DNA of 64,000 bases from Morchella semilibera (lineage: Eukaryota; Ascomycota; Pezizomycetes; Pezizales; Morchellaceae), in contig CM018603.1 in assembly GCA_009192285.1 (NCBI GenBank), positions 6,259,613-6,323,612 on the forward strand, read 5' to 3'. Below the pieces are notes generated by a model. It had not been told where the DNA came from. It worked only from the letters and a program-made list of their open reading frames with translations, and ran no database searches. The translations under genes and the position numbers were made by a program. Every line of letters begins with the position of its first letter. The stretch's first letter is position 1. Shown piece by piece: positions 12,655 through 25,369 of the stretch.

Positions 12655-13703
12655 GCGCTTGAGTGCATATACTCCTGGAGTATATTGACCGGTCTATCTG
12701 CTCGATTTTTTCTTTTTTTTCCTTCAAATTTCGGGTAATGTTTTTTCCCGGGGATTCTTACTCGAGTTATTTAGCTTTACATATGTTTTAGTTTCGGGTT
12801 TCGGATTTCGTTTCGGGTTTGCTGTTCTTTTTTTCCCATTCTTCTTTCGAGGCTTTGTGGGTGTGCGAAAGGTCGTTTCTTATGTTCAAGGGCACGGGGA
12901 TTTTTTCTTTCCGAGTTGCATACAGTGCATAGCTAGCTGGGAGCCCCGGGGGGGGGGTTAGTTTTTCTCTTCCTGAAGATTCATGAATGAGGGAACGTCG
13001 AGTGTATAATACGTAACGTAACGAGACAATAGCGATAACAAAGATGAAGTGGTCTTATCCGATGATGATAGCCAAGGATTAAAAAATGGAACGGAACTGC
13101 TGCGCACGATAAGCGTTCCCAAACACTTTGCGCGGGAATGATGATAGAAGAAGAAGAAACACACGAGACCAAGCTGAAACCTGAGAGTACCGGTCGGACA
13201 CCCTGCCAGCGGTCGCGTGCGGCTGTGCTTGTAGCGCCTGGTTAGTGTTTCTCGGAACATCCAGGGTTTCTGAATCAAGGAAGGTCTGGCCGGTTGATTG
13301 GATGCTGTCTAAAAGGACATTTTACTTTTTCAGTTTTGTTTTTCTGGTTTTTATTGTCCATTGGCTCTGTTTCTATTCTGTTTCTCGCCTCCAGAACAAG
13401 GCATTCTTCACCTTTTATTTCTTCGGAGTATATACCGCAAACCCTTATTGTTATCCACAGTCTTATCTTATTCTTATATCTCTACCCCTCTCCTTTCTAG
13501 GCCTGCTCTTCTGGGACAGGATATATACCGCATTTCCTACCTACCTTTTCTGTGCGGCAAGTAACAGTTACACGTTCATCAATAAAGAACCAAAACTATC
13601 TACTACCTATCGAAATTTGTACAGAGTACAAATCCATCTTATTTGGGCTGTATCGTAGAGTTACCACATCTCCTGAGCTACCCACATAATCGTTGCATCC
13701 TAG
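12655..13703. other. Intergenic region, AEC transporter to choline kinase
   Basis: T-rich 3' flank of the transporter gene followed by anonymous sequence and the choline kinase 5' flank. Several short overlapping frames on both strands (12958-13658) have no recognisable family and unusual Phe/Tyr/Leu-rich composition. I see nothing supportable. Confidence 0.6.
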
Positions 13704-16494
13704 ATGGACACTCCGGCAGCTTCTACTACTGTACCCGCAGATGCTGTTACCAAGGGTGTGTTTCCTGCTGACCCGTCTTGTGCGTATTAACCTACCCTAA
13801 CCTATATCTATGCACAGACACATCCCCGGCAGTGGCAGAAGAGCGATTAGTAGGTTCCACTGCCAGTGTTGAGGTATCGCCAGAGCAAAAAAAAGCCCGC
13901 CCGCCCTTCAACTATATTGCACAGAAAAGTCAGCAGCAAACGTCTCGTTGGGCGTTTGCCGGTTTCACCATCTCCCGGAAGCTCCGCCTCTCAATCCCGG
14001 GTTTCTCTAGTAGCGAATCAGCTATTACAGGAGAGTCAGCAGGAACTAGGAGTGCAATCATCGCGAACCACAGAAAATGAAGACTCGCAAGCCGAGCAGC
14101 CCACCGATACACAGGGTATCGCAGGGCGGCGTCGCCGCCTGTCCGCAGCAGGGGCAGCATTTACGGGGTTGTTGGAACAGTTGAAAGACTGGGCCCACGC
14201 AGAAAGAGAGAGACAGAAAACTCGCCGCGAGAAGAGAGCCGCCAAGGTTCTTGAACGCCGCGCATCAAAAAAGGCTGGAGAGAGTTCCGATGCAGCGGAC
14301 AAGGATAACGAGGAACATGATGATACCACATCCCCTTTCTCGAGCGGTGATGAAGCTGGCAAGACAGCTTTAGATGCGTTTGATGCGATTTTAGCTGCTG
14401 CTGAGGCTTCCGGTTCAGGAAGACCTACCGTTCAATTTAAACACTCCAAACGGAGATCCAGTAAAGCCAGGTCACTCAAGGGAGGGCAAACTTCGGATAC
14501 CGATTATGCTTCTGACGGTGAGCCGTTGGTTCCTGCATGTGAGGTGGTTTTGCCATTGGTGGAGGAGCTGGGGATGGACGAGTTCAAAAACCAGGTTCTG
14601 AGATTGACCCATACCCTTAGATGCAAAGGATGGAGAAGGGTGTCGCTGGACCGATACAAAGAAATAAGCGTAGAGAGGATTAGTGGTGCCTTAACCAATG
14701 CTGTAAGTTGTTTTCTTTTCGCATTTTGCTTTATGGTCAATGGAAAAAGCGGGTGCAAGATTACAATAATTAAGATTCTACGGATGTGTCAAATATTCGT
14801 TTTTGAAAGCCATTCTCCTCTACTAATCCCTCGGTGGTGTGCCTTAATCCGGTATATTATCTTAGTAATTAAGAATAATAAAAGCCCAGAGGAATTAGTG
14901 CTATCCAGAGAGGGATCCTACAGGTTTAGGAGTGGGCTAACGCGGTATAATGCTACTTTTATAAGGTTTTCATGGTGTCTCCACCAAGCGAACTTCCGCC
15001 TGTTGTGACAAATCAGGAGCTCCAGAGTAGTACAGTATCTTCTACTTCAATGAAAATGCCAGCGTAGGAACATTGCCCCTAGCTTGGCCTTGATATTCAG
15101 GGCAATGTACAAAGTTCTAACTTTTGTAGAAAACTGCTACTCCGCATCTACGGCCCCCAAGCCTCTCATCTCATCGACCGTGATAATGAACTCTCAATTC
15201 TTCGTCGTCTAGCTCGCAAGCGCATTGGTCCACGCCTTCTTGGAACCTTCGAAAATGGCCGGTTTGAAGAGTTCTTTCCGTCCCGCACACTTGGACGGGA
15301 TGATATAAGAACCCCAGAAACATCCAGACACATTGCGAAGAGACTGAAGGAACTGCACGAAGGAATTGATTTGGAGGCTGAGGAAAGAGAAAGAGGCCCC
15401 ATTGTTTGGTCCAACTGGGATAAATGGGTTCCAAGAGTCAGAGGGATCATGGAGATAATTGAGGCCACCGATGGGAAAGGAGGGCCAGTCCTCGGAACTA
15501 AATGGGAGAAGTTCGAAAGCGCCGTCTTTAAATATCGCAAATGGCTTGAAGAGCGTTATGGAGGACCGGAGGGTGTAAAGGAACAATTGATTTTTGCGCA
15601 TAATGATGTGAGTTAAACCTATATACCATAAATCTTTGTAGTTGCTTCTAACCTTTGGGGCTAGACGCAATATGGTAACATCTTGAGGTTGCAAGCAGGC
15701 GGGAAGAGCCCCCTTCTTCTTCCTATGAATGAACATAAGCAGTTGATTGTCATTGACTTTGAGTATGCCAACGCCAATCACCCAGGATTTGAGATTGCAA
15801 ACCACTTCGTAAGTATTTAATTCCCTTCACAATCCTGATTTAACCTAGAAGAAGGCGCATTAACCATTCTTTAAAGTGCGAGTGGATGGCAAACTACCAT
15901 GGTCCCAATCCACCCCATATGATAAACGAATATCATTATCCCAACTTTGAGCAGCAGCGCAATTTCATTCGTGCTTATGTCGAACATCATCTTGCAGGGG
16001 CGTATGTCAAGACACCACCTGCTAGCAATCCGGATCTCGTAGGTTTGGATTCTCGGGGTGTTCCTTCGTTCAGCCTAGATGCCCGTGCTCCTGCGATGCC
16101 GTACAAAGAGGAAGAAGCAGCGCGTCAAAAAGCGGTGGAAAAGGAGGTTGACAAACTTGTGGAAGAGGCTTTAGTTTGGCGCCCCGCAGTTCACGCAATG
16201 TGGTGTGCCTGGGGTGTCATACAAGCTAAATTAGAACCCATGGAGGCTGAGCAAGAAGAACGCCTTAACAAGATCAACCCTAATTGTAAGGATAACACAC
16301 TATCCGAAGAAGCGAGGGATGCAGCCGAGGATATGGAGGATAGGAGGGGTGAGGATGAAGACGAGTTTGATTATCTTTCTTACGCCCAGCAAAGAGCTTT
16401 GCTATTCTGGGGAGACATGTTGAAATTGGGCATCGTCAAACCTGAAGAGGTGGATGAATTCGTTCTTAATAACTTGAAAAAAGTTGAATTCTGA
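13704..16494 (+). CDS. CKI1: Choline kinase (choline/ethanolamine kinase family)
   Basis: Phosphorylates choline with ATP, the first step of the Kennedy (CDP-choline) pathway of phosphatidylcholine synthesis; cytosolic. Exons: 13704-13755, then 13818 (or 13867)-14702, 14966-15063, 15130-15607, 15665-15808 and 15877-16494. Introns 2-5 are 263, 66, 57 and 68 bp with good branch points. Joined exons give ISGALTNA/VFMVSPPS, KLLLRIYGPQASHLIDRD, RIGPRLLGTFENGRFEEFF, then the Brenner motif LIFAHND/TQYGNILR (catalytic Asp) and IDFEYANANHPGFEIANHF/CEWMANYHG. The last two motifs are diagnostic; ethanolamine kinase is less likely given the long fungal N-terminus (about 740 aa in total). Oddity: exon 2 changes frame at an A8 run (13887-13894). 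Using acceptor 13867 avoids this but discards a coding-looking stretch. The kinase core is intact. Confidence 0.92.
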
Positions 16495-18482
16495 GTTTTG
16501 GCCGCCGTAGTGATGTCGTGGATTCTCTGGATTCTCTTGGTATACTGGGGTCGGTTTCGTATTGGAATCAGTGATATGGGTTGGCTTTCCTTTAGTTCGG
16601 CTTCCTGTACTGGTATAAGATTAACAGAATGGGTGAACGGGACTCGTTCTTGTCATCCTTAGTGTTGATTAGTTTAATATCGGAAGGGGTTTATTCTGAG
16701 ATCGCTTATATGTTCTAGAACTGTGACCACATAGAATGCGTAGAGGCATAGTACAGTTATAAGGCGCCATGCGCCAGTACAGCTCGAGTCTTCCGGCGCC
16801 ACTGGAGTTAGATTATAGCGTATAGATTCTTGCTAAAAGAACCGGATATGAGATGAATGGTCACTGTCATTTTTGAGATCGTGGTAGGCAACCAATTCTA
16901 TTTCACAGCCCCCACCCCTCCTTGGACCCACCATACAGTACCTGACCCTTACTCCAGGGATCCTCAAATCAAGTGTGAAGTAGATTGATTGAAACCACAG
17001 CTTATATCTCCCATTACCTTTGAAATTTCTCCCACCTGCGCTGCCAAAGTCAGAGGCGATGTCACTAAAGCGAAGCTGTAGCTTGCGCAGGAATATTGGC
17101 GCTCCTAATAGGCGTACTCCCCCAAGGGAGCATCGATGGAAGAAATCGCCACCGACTTTACCGAAACAACAAGCTCTCCATACTTTACTCCTTCTCCAGC
17201 TTTAAAGAGGATAGCCCTTAGGGCGACACCCACCTATAGTACCCTAGACGCTTCGCAACCGGCGGCGGTAGTAAGGTTTGTAGAGACTAGGCCAGTGGAC
17301 TAATATCCGCTTAGGAGAAGGACCCCAAAGCCAAAGGCCACCGAGGAAAATCTAGACAGCAGTCCTGGACCATAGATAACGGGCGGTCTCGCTGTCCGGG
17401 CTTTGGAAAGGAGGCGTCCGAAAACTTTGTCTACCAATAAAAGCCATACGGATGATCCTTGCTAGGTAGTGAAGCGAGCAGCTCCCCTGGATTAACAAAC
17501 GTACTTGTAGTTCTTGTCCTCATAACTTTAATCGAGTTAAGCTAATAAAAAGCTTCAGTATTGTAATCTATTATTGTTTCATATATCTTAACCTGCAAAC
17601 ATGCAGCTGGCCGCTAAAAATATCATTCTTTACTAGTGCCGTTTGTAGAGCGGCCACCTTATTCTTTTTTATATATAACCAATTGTTTAAGCGTTAAGCC
17701 ACGGAATCCCAGCGACTGAGAAGACCGATAAGTGAAGGTCTATACTACTACGTGTACAACTATTTATGGCATTGGTTTTTGAGCCCGTCCCTCCTCATCT
17801 CATGCTAACATACGAGGTAGGAGGGGAGGGGGGAAATGGAGGAGATAAAAGTTAATTTTAGGTATTAATACAAACTGTACCCGGGCCTCTTATAGATGTT
17901 CGACTATTAATGGCATGCAGCCGTTAAGAAGAAGCGGGGATTTGACTCAGTGGTACTGCTCGTACTTTAATTGTACTAAGACCGAGTGATATTAATTGAT
18001 TTGCTTCAGTGAATGAACCCATGACTAGTGTTAAGTTGGGCATAAACCCCAGAAAGAGAGATTGTTTCGTACAAACACTTTACTTGATGATAAGAGACTA
18101 CCACAGGGATTTTCTGGGGAAAAAAACCAGGTAGTTGCTGTAATTACTGATATGGCCCTAAAACATGTCCATCTGGTCATTCCCAGTAGTGATAATCTAT
18201 GAAGTTGGCCGGGTAAAGTATTTCTTGGCGTTCTCAGGACTACCCAGTGTATGCGGAGTCAAGGTGACTAAAGCAACGCGAGCACCAGGGTGTCCCGCGC
18301 AGGATCTCATCCTCCTCCGCCATCATCCACCATCCTCATTTCCATCAACCCCACCTCTTCCCATCATCGACCCCCCTTCAAGATCATCCAAGCATCTAAC
18401 AACAGTGTTATATCTTTCGAGCAGTCTTCGGGACCCTTTTGGAAAGCTATAAATCGGAACCAAAGAAAGAAAGACCTTAAGT
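16495..18482. other. Intergenic region between choline kinase and RPN2
   Basis: Two kilobases with no recognised gene. A short frame at 17020-17205 is basic and low in complexity, with no family signature. Sequence from about 17300 to 17460 has a faintly coding look but is interrupted by stops. The last 250 bases are C/T-rich and probably carry the RPN2 promoter. Confidence 0.55.
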
Positions 18483-21400
18483 ATGCCGGGCTTAAGTTCT
18501 GCCGCCGGTCTCATCGGACTTTTGGATGAATCGGATCAACAGCTTAGGTGCTACGCTTTGCAGAAGCTAGACGAGTTGGTGAATCAATTCTGGCCGGAAA
18601 TTGCGGATAGTATTTCGAAAATGTTCGTTGAAACCTTGCCGGTGTCTGCACATTTGCTTGCTTCAGGAACACATGGCTTTCATCAGATAAACCTAATAAC
18701 TTGATAGAACTATCAAAGGCTAACTTTCCTGATATACGTAGTGAGGTATTGTACGAAGATGAGCAGTTTTCGGAACGTCAACTCGCCGCTCTTGTAGCTT
18801 CAAAGGTCTACTACCACCTCGGCGAATATGACGAATCTATGATCTTCGCACTTGGAGCTGGAGAGCTGTTTGATATCACTGCTAAAAGCGAATATGTGGA
18901 GACAATAATCTGTAGCTATACCCCCTACGCTCGGCAATCTACAAGCCCAATCTCTTGAACAGTAGTCGCTGACGAAAGCGCCCAGCAAAATGCATTGATA
19001 AATACATCTTGATCAACTCTCACAACGACTCCATTCTCTCCTCCTTGCCATTAATATTGGTTGACGACTCTTTCCCCACAGCCCCAGCTAAGAAGGAAGC
19101 CCCGGAGACCGTTGACCCTAGGCTGCAAGATATTGTAGAACGAATGTTTCGAAAGTGCTACGAGACCGAAGACTACAAACCAGCAATAGGGATTGCTATT
19201 GAAGCTAGGCGGTTAGATGTTGTGGAAGAAGGCATCAAACTAGCAAGTCAACGAAGCAGAGAAAGGAAGGGCAAGGTTAAGGAGGTAGAAGATGAGAAGG
19301 ATGGTGGCGTTGAATTAATGGATTACGTACTAGACATAACTATGGGAGTTGTTCAGGAGATTAGTTTAAGGGAAAAGGTTTGTTTTATAGCACATCTTAC
19401 TTCTATAAATCATCTTTTGCTTGAGTTTTATGGTGGAAGCTAACTCTTTCTTGTCTCCAAAGCTTCTCCGCCTCTTGGTCAACCTGTTCCTCGCCCAAGC
19501 TTCGCCCGACTATTTCTCGATCAGTAAATGTGTAATTCATCTCAACGACACATCTCTTGCCGCAAAAATTCTTCAGGAGCTTGTTCAAAAAGAGGACTCA
19601 AAATCTCTCTTAGTAGCCTATCAAATTGCCTTCGACTTAGATTCATCTGCTACCCAAGAATTCCTTCAAAAGGTTACAAACGAACTTCCTGGATTTGATG
19701 TCGACGAGTCGGATGCGTTGAGCACTGCTGCAACCGCCGGCGGCGACACAATGGTAACAGACTCTGCGGAGGATGACGAAAATACGAGGTTGCTTGCAGG
19801 TAGTGGAAGCTCAACTACCTCTACAGCCAAGTCTGGTAAATATTACCGTTCGATTCAACAAATTCTCCGCGGGACAAAGAGTATTGAACTCTCGTTGGAG
19901 TTCTTGTACCGAAACAACCACACGGATATGACCATCCTCAACAAAATCAAAGACTCGCTTGAGGCCCGGAACTCAATTTTCCATACCGCTGTGACCTTTT
20001 CCAACGCGTTCATGAACGCTGGAACCACTAGCGACGGGTTTTTCAGAGCAAACTTAGAGTGGTTGAGCAAAGCGGTTAACTGGTCTAAGTTCACTGCGAC
20101 TGCTGCTCTGGGGGTTATTCATCGTGGCAACCTCAGCCAAGGAATGAAGCTGCTTGAACCATATCTGCCACAGGAAGGTGTCGCAACCGGATCTCCATAC
20201 TCTCAGGGCGGTAGTCTATACGGTTTGGGCCTGATCTACGCCAACCATGGGACGGATGTGCTTGATTTCTTAAGAAAACAGTTTAAGAGCACCTCAGACG
20301 AGATGGTACAGCATGGTGGTGCTTTGGGGCTTGGTGTTGCTGGAATGGCTACAGGAAACCTCCAGATTTACGAAGAGCTAAAGTCGGTTTTGTATATGGA
20401 TTCTGCGATATCTGGGGAGGCAGTTGGATTAGCCATGGGTTTGGTCATGCTGGGGACTGGGAATGCAACGGCGTTGGAGGATATGATTCAGTATGCACAC
20501 GAAACGCAGCATGAGAAGATCATTCGAGGAATTGCGATCGGTGTGGCTTTAATAATGTTTGGAAAGCAAGAGGCTGCCGATGATTTAATCAGTACATTGC
20601 TTGATGACCCTGATGCGACATTGCGTTATGGAGGTATTATGACTATTGCATTGGCTTACTGCGGTACCGGAAGCAACAAGGCAATTCGACAACTCTTACA
20701 CGTAGCAGTAAGCGATGTTAACGATGACGTTCGAAGGGTTTCGGTTATGAGTCTAGGGTTTATTCTGTTCCGGAAGCCAAGTGCTGTGCCAAGGATTGTC
20801 GAATTGCTGAGTGAAAGTTACAACCCGCATGTTAGATACGGTGCCTCGCTCGCCTTGGGAATTTCATGTGCTGGAACTGGTCTTGACGAGGCTATTGACC
20901 TCCTAGAGCCAATGATCAAGGATCCCACCGACTTTGTACGACAGGGCGCGCTGATTTCGATGGCCATGATCCTAGTTCAGCAGAATGATCAAATGAATCC
21001 GAAGGTCGCTTCCCTAAGGAAAACATTCGAAAGTATGGTTGCAGAGAAGCACGAGGATGCTATGGCCAAGTTTGGCGCTGCCCTTGCACTGGGCATTATC
21101 GATGCTGGTGGTCGCAATGTAACAATTGGACTTCAAACTCAAACTGGGAGTCTAAACCTTCCGGCTATCGTGGGAATGGCAGTGTTTACACAATATTGGT
21201 ACTGGTTCCCATTAACACACTTCCTCAGCTTGAGTTTTGTCCCCACTGGATTGATTGGCTTGGATGAAGAGTTAAATGTGAGCAATCATTCCTTATTATC
21301 TCAACTGCTTTTGCTTATGGATCCTAGATTCCCGACTTCAAGTTTTATTGTAATACAAAGCCTTCCCTTTTCGATTACCCCCCAAAGATTGAAGAATCTG

Positions 21401-22084
21401 CGGAAAAGGTTCCCGAGAAGATTGCTACAGCCGTCCTTTCCACAACAGTCAAGGCACGCCAACGGGCCAAACGCTCTGAAAAGGAGAAGGCCGCCAAAGC
21501 TGCTGCTAGGGGTGAGGACATGATGGAAACCGAACCCACAGTATCTACACCTGTCACACCAGGACCATCTGCTGTAGAAGGTGATGACAAGATGGAGATT
21601 GAAGATGATGGTGCTGATAAAAAGGATGATGGTGAAAAGAAAGACGGTGAAGTCGAGAAGAAGAAGAGGGCGGAGAAAGAGAAGGTCGGATATGAGGTTT
21701 TAAACATGGCCAGGGTACTACCAGAGCAGTTGAAGTACATCAGTTTCCCAAGTGAGGGCAGGTATGAGCCAGTCAAAAAGGTAAAACCACTCTCTTGTAT
21801 TGAATCTTCGAAAACATCCCCTAACTTGTTTTCAGCCTACTGGTGGAGTATTATTGCTACTAGACCGCGCACCTGATGAGCCCGTTCAGCCGCTAGAGTT
21901 GAAGGTTCGGAAAGCCCCTGCTACTTCTGGCCCGGGCCACACTGCTGGCGGATCTGCAAATCAAGAAAACACTGGTGGAGCAGCTGCTGCAGTGAACATT
22001 CTCAATGCCGAGGATGATGAAGGGGATGATGACGCGCCAGTGCCAGAGGAGTTTGAATATCACACGGACAGTGAGGAGTCATAG
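18483..22084 (+). CDS. RPN2: 26S proteasome regulatory subunit Rpn2 (PSMD1)
   Basis: Largest non-ATPase subunit of the 19S base; scaffold that docks Rpn13 and, through it, UCH37. Six exons: 18483-18622, 18742-18911, 18986-19377, 19463-21277, 21328-21780 and 21836-22084; introns of 119, 74, 85, 50 and 55 bp. Predicted 1072 aa, in the range of filamentous-fungal Rpn2. Joined exons give [34 protein letters not shown] and [14 protein letters not shown]. The central toroid of proteasome/cyclosome repeats spans roughly residues 400-790 (repeats such as [52 protein letters not shown]). Then come [20 protein letters not shown] and an acidic/basic KEKE-like tail. Intron 1 uses a GTTCGT donor; the branch point CTAAC supports it. 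The start ATG ([16 protein letters not shown]) matches the family N-terminus. Confidence 0.96.
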
Positions 22085-22572
22085 ACGGTTCCTTGTGTGA
22101 GATGGATTTGGCGGAGACCAGTGTATCTAGCATAAACTTTGACGTTTCGCGTTTTTGTTCAAGTATTGTTATTTCATTCATGCGGCTCAAGTTCTTCGTG
22201 TTGCAGCAACTAGAGGTTTATACAATCCCTTTAACTATATTTGATTTAGAGACTTTCGATCTAGGTAGCATTGAGGGCTTAAGCCTAATAACACTGCCTC
22301 CTAATTATCTCCCAGCAGCTCTTAGTGCAAGGGTTGAGTAAAGGCAGTATTGAATTATTCTTGCTTATTCACGGGACATGCTGCTCTCAAATCTAACCGG
22401 GGGGGGGGGGGTAGAAGAACATTGTGCCTTCGCTAATGGGCTGGCTTTTTGACAAATGGTGGTAAGTTGGGGAAGTATCTCAACTCCCACGGGTTTATTG
22501 ATCTAATATGACTGATGATCCTTCTACACCCATAAATTATCGCTAGAAGCTATTATAGGAGGTGGTGGGAAG
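22085..22572. other. Short convergent intergenic spacer
   Basis: Shared 3' flank of RPN2 (+) and the small secreted protein gene (-). It contains a G-run of about 13 (22399-22411). A short + frame (22093-22341) has no recognisable features. Confidence 0.6.
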
Positions 22573-23028
22573 TTAGATGACGATACTAACACTCTCGGAG
22601 CTGATGTTCATGTATCCACCAACCCTCCACCTGCCATCGACAAAACCCTCGCACATGCTGATGAAATCCACCGACGCCACTCCAGCCCTACGGCACTCAA
22701 GCCACTGACCCGCATTCCCGCACAGATTAATTACGGCGTCCCCTGAAGTCACCAACTTCGTACACTTCGATCCGGTGTGTTTATACTGCCTACATTGGAC
22801 GCCGGCACCTCGATCGTACAGCATGAGGGCTGCTTTAAGGACGTCGCCAACGGTGGCAGAATTATTCGTAGTTCCGCAGCTGTATGTGATGTCTTGGTCA
22901 ATCGCGGACCGCTCAGCAACCTTCAGGCGAGCGATGAGACTTCCGATGGGAGAGCTTGTTCCATTCCCAGTGGAAAGAGCTATATGAATGAAGAGGATGA
23001 AATAGCGGAGAGTAGTAAGAAGCTGCAT
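22573..23028 (-). CDS. Small secreted six-cysteine protein, function unknown
   Basis: Single-exon gene, 151 aa from the ATG at 23028. The frame stays open further upstream, but this Met is chosen because it begins a typical signal peptide: MQLLTTLRYF followed by a hydrophobic core ILFIHIALST and a likely cleavage before NGTSS. The mature part of about 130 residues has six cysteines (positions 51, 79, 89, 103, 112, 126), enough for three disulfides, and two potential N-glycosylation sites (NGT near residue 22, NIS near 141). Size, secretion and cysteine spacing fit the broad class of fungal small secreted or effector-like proteins. A distant resemblance to the KP4-like or Hce2-like folds crossed my mind, but no signature is clear enough to claim. 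It is convergent with RPN2; no intron was needed. Confidence 0.6.
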   Translation of the reverse strand: MQLLTTLRYFILFIHIALSTGNGTSSPIGSLIARLKVAERSAIDQDITYSCGTTNNSATVGDVLKAALMLYDRGAGVQCRQYKHTGSKCTKLVTSGDAVINLCGNAGQWLECRRAGVASVDFISMCEGFVDGRWRVGGYMNISSESVSIVI

Positions 23029-25369
23029 AGTGAGGGTGAAAGATCCCTTTCTCTTCGTGGGGCACGGTTGCGATGGCCTTTTGGCAGGTATGCTTCCTAA
23101 ACCCGCTTGTGACATGTGCTTGCTTGGTTGGGAACAAAACGAGAGTGATATTTCATGATCGAAACACTCCATCTTATCAAAACGAGCTACAAGCCTAGAA
23201 TTAGTCACAAATCCTAGAACTAGGGGATGTGATTAATAAAAAGAAATTATCAGTCATAGCCAAGCTTTATCTGACATGTGCTCCATACATATATCCGCCA
23301 ATTGAAGTAATAATGCTCCCGGACGTTTAATTGCACTCTAATTGCTTCTGTTCATTCCAAAAAGCTGCGATGCAGCACGTCTATATCATAAGAGGGACTT
23401 GACCTTTACTCAAGAAGGTTTTGCGGGAAAAGAGTCTACATAGCGGTAATCACTAGAAGGAAGGAAATTATCGGTTCCTATATCTAGAAGACCTGGGTCG
23501 AGTTCAGATTATCAGATATACTTTATATTTTCTTTAATAAACATAAATGTAGCTGTGGGGGTCACACCTCAGGCACTAGGCGGATGCACCTTTGGCTTTC
23601 GTAATCCATTCCACCGCACAAAAAAGAGAACCGATTTGATGTCTTGAGGTGCTTTCGTGGCGAGGGAGTATAAACGTTAATGGCTATTTATAGAATAAAT
23701 CTCTTCTGAAAGGCCTTAATTCTTTGATTATGACGTGTCTAGAAGATTTAGAGGCGCTTTTAAGAGATATCTTCGTATGTTTTCAAGACCTGTGGCTGTC
23801 ACTAGCTCACCACACAAAATCGCGAGACTAACAAAGACTACCTGAAGAGGTGGCCGACTTGGCCCCTCACCGTTGAAATTCTGTCTATAACAGTACCCTT
23901 CTGAAGCTAAGAGACCGTGAAGACCGAGTACAGACGAAAACATAGGGTTTCAGCCAAACCTCAGCTTGAAGTTCGGTTTCACAGCACGCAGATTGCCGGG
24001 GTAGCATGAGCCTTTGTGGTTAGGTGAGATATGAATCTTCATTGCCGTATTTGCCGATTCGATTTGAGTGATGATTCGCACTAAACGTTGCAGCTGACTG
24101 TTCCTGCAGGCCTGGCTAAGGGAGTTTAAATAAGGATTTATTTAGCGAAGTCAGGGCTCTTAGAAAGAAATAACCTTCATAATCTTAAACCTAAATTCAA
24201 CGTCACCCGTGCTTACTTCACATAGGAGAAATCTTTCTCTCGTGAATAATCATTTGGAAACAAACAAACAAAATGTCGTCAAAACAATTTTTGAATAGAA
24301 TCCAGATAGAGAGATTATACTCAGTTATCCAAAGAGGTAAAAAATAATAAACCAATTATGGTTACTGACACTGCAATAAGCAGTATAGAGAGTCAATATA
24401 AGTACACTTTGGTAGATGGCAGCAAGATTATTCTTCACCACAAAAACTTTGCGTATCGAGTGCCCTAGTAACTACATGTACCTACATGTATGTATGTAGT
24501 ATCAAATTCTATGTTCCACAAGAGTCGGGGTAGACAAGCTTTAGAAATTAGCTCGGCGTTACCAGCAATGCGGATCCCCCAGGAAAGGGAAAAACCAAGA
24601 CAATTGGCACGGCTTGACTTGGTTTTCAAAAGCACAGGCTTGTGTAAGTAGTTCAATCTTTGAAATTCGTAATATATAATCGGAAACCACCATGGAATTA
24701 CATATATCTGCACCCGTCCCCACCTTATACACATACACAGCACCCCCGGTAGCCTGACACTTACATGGATGTATTTGAGGCCGGCGCCGTCTATCCACTT
24801 AGCTTTATCACCGAATGGCGTGCTACATACATGTTACATAGATGTATGTAGATATGTGATAAATTGAAGTCAAGGTGTACGTGTGCATATATCGCCACCC
24901 CAACATCGTTTCGGGATCTTCTCTGATGAGGATTACTACACCCCAGGTGTAAACTTTATCTACTATCTCCACACTTGTAACCCTTGATCGGAGAGCCAAT
25001 TCCTCAGGCTAAAACAAAGTTTGTGCACCTTCCCCCCATGATATAAATTGATAGTAACATGCAAGGTTCTCGGGGCACTAGCGGAACGAGGTTATGAAAA
25101 CACTTCCGGCATGTACATACATGTATGCTTTGACTGTTAGTAGGAGAAAAGATCGGCCTAAGAGTAGGGGATGAACTATATTCTATCGGTAGATCCTTTT
25201 GAACTCTTGTCATTTTGATATTCGTACTATATGCCATACTCTCAAGGAATTACGTATGTTTTTAAGTGTGATTTAAACCCAAATTACCATATAAGGGGCT
25301 AGGTATCCCCCCGAATTCCTCTGTGACTTTTACCTTCCATGATCAGTATTGGCTTCAGACCTATCAGTC
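23029..25369. other. Intergenic region upstream of the sulfate permease gene
   Basis: AT-rich and without a supportable gene. ACATGTA motifs cluster at about 24473-24500, 24825-24850 and 25110-25125. The final few hundred bases should include the permease promoter. I could not identify a convincing sulfur-regulator (Cys3-type) site by eye. Confidence 0.55.
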
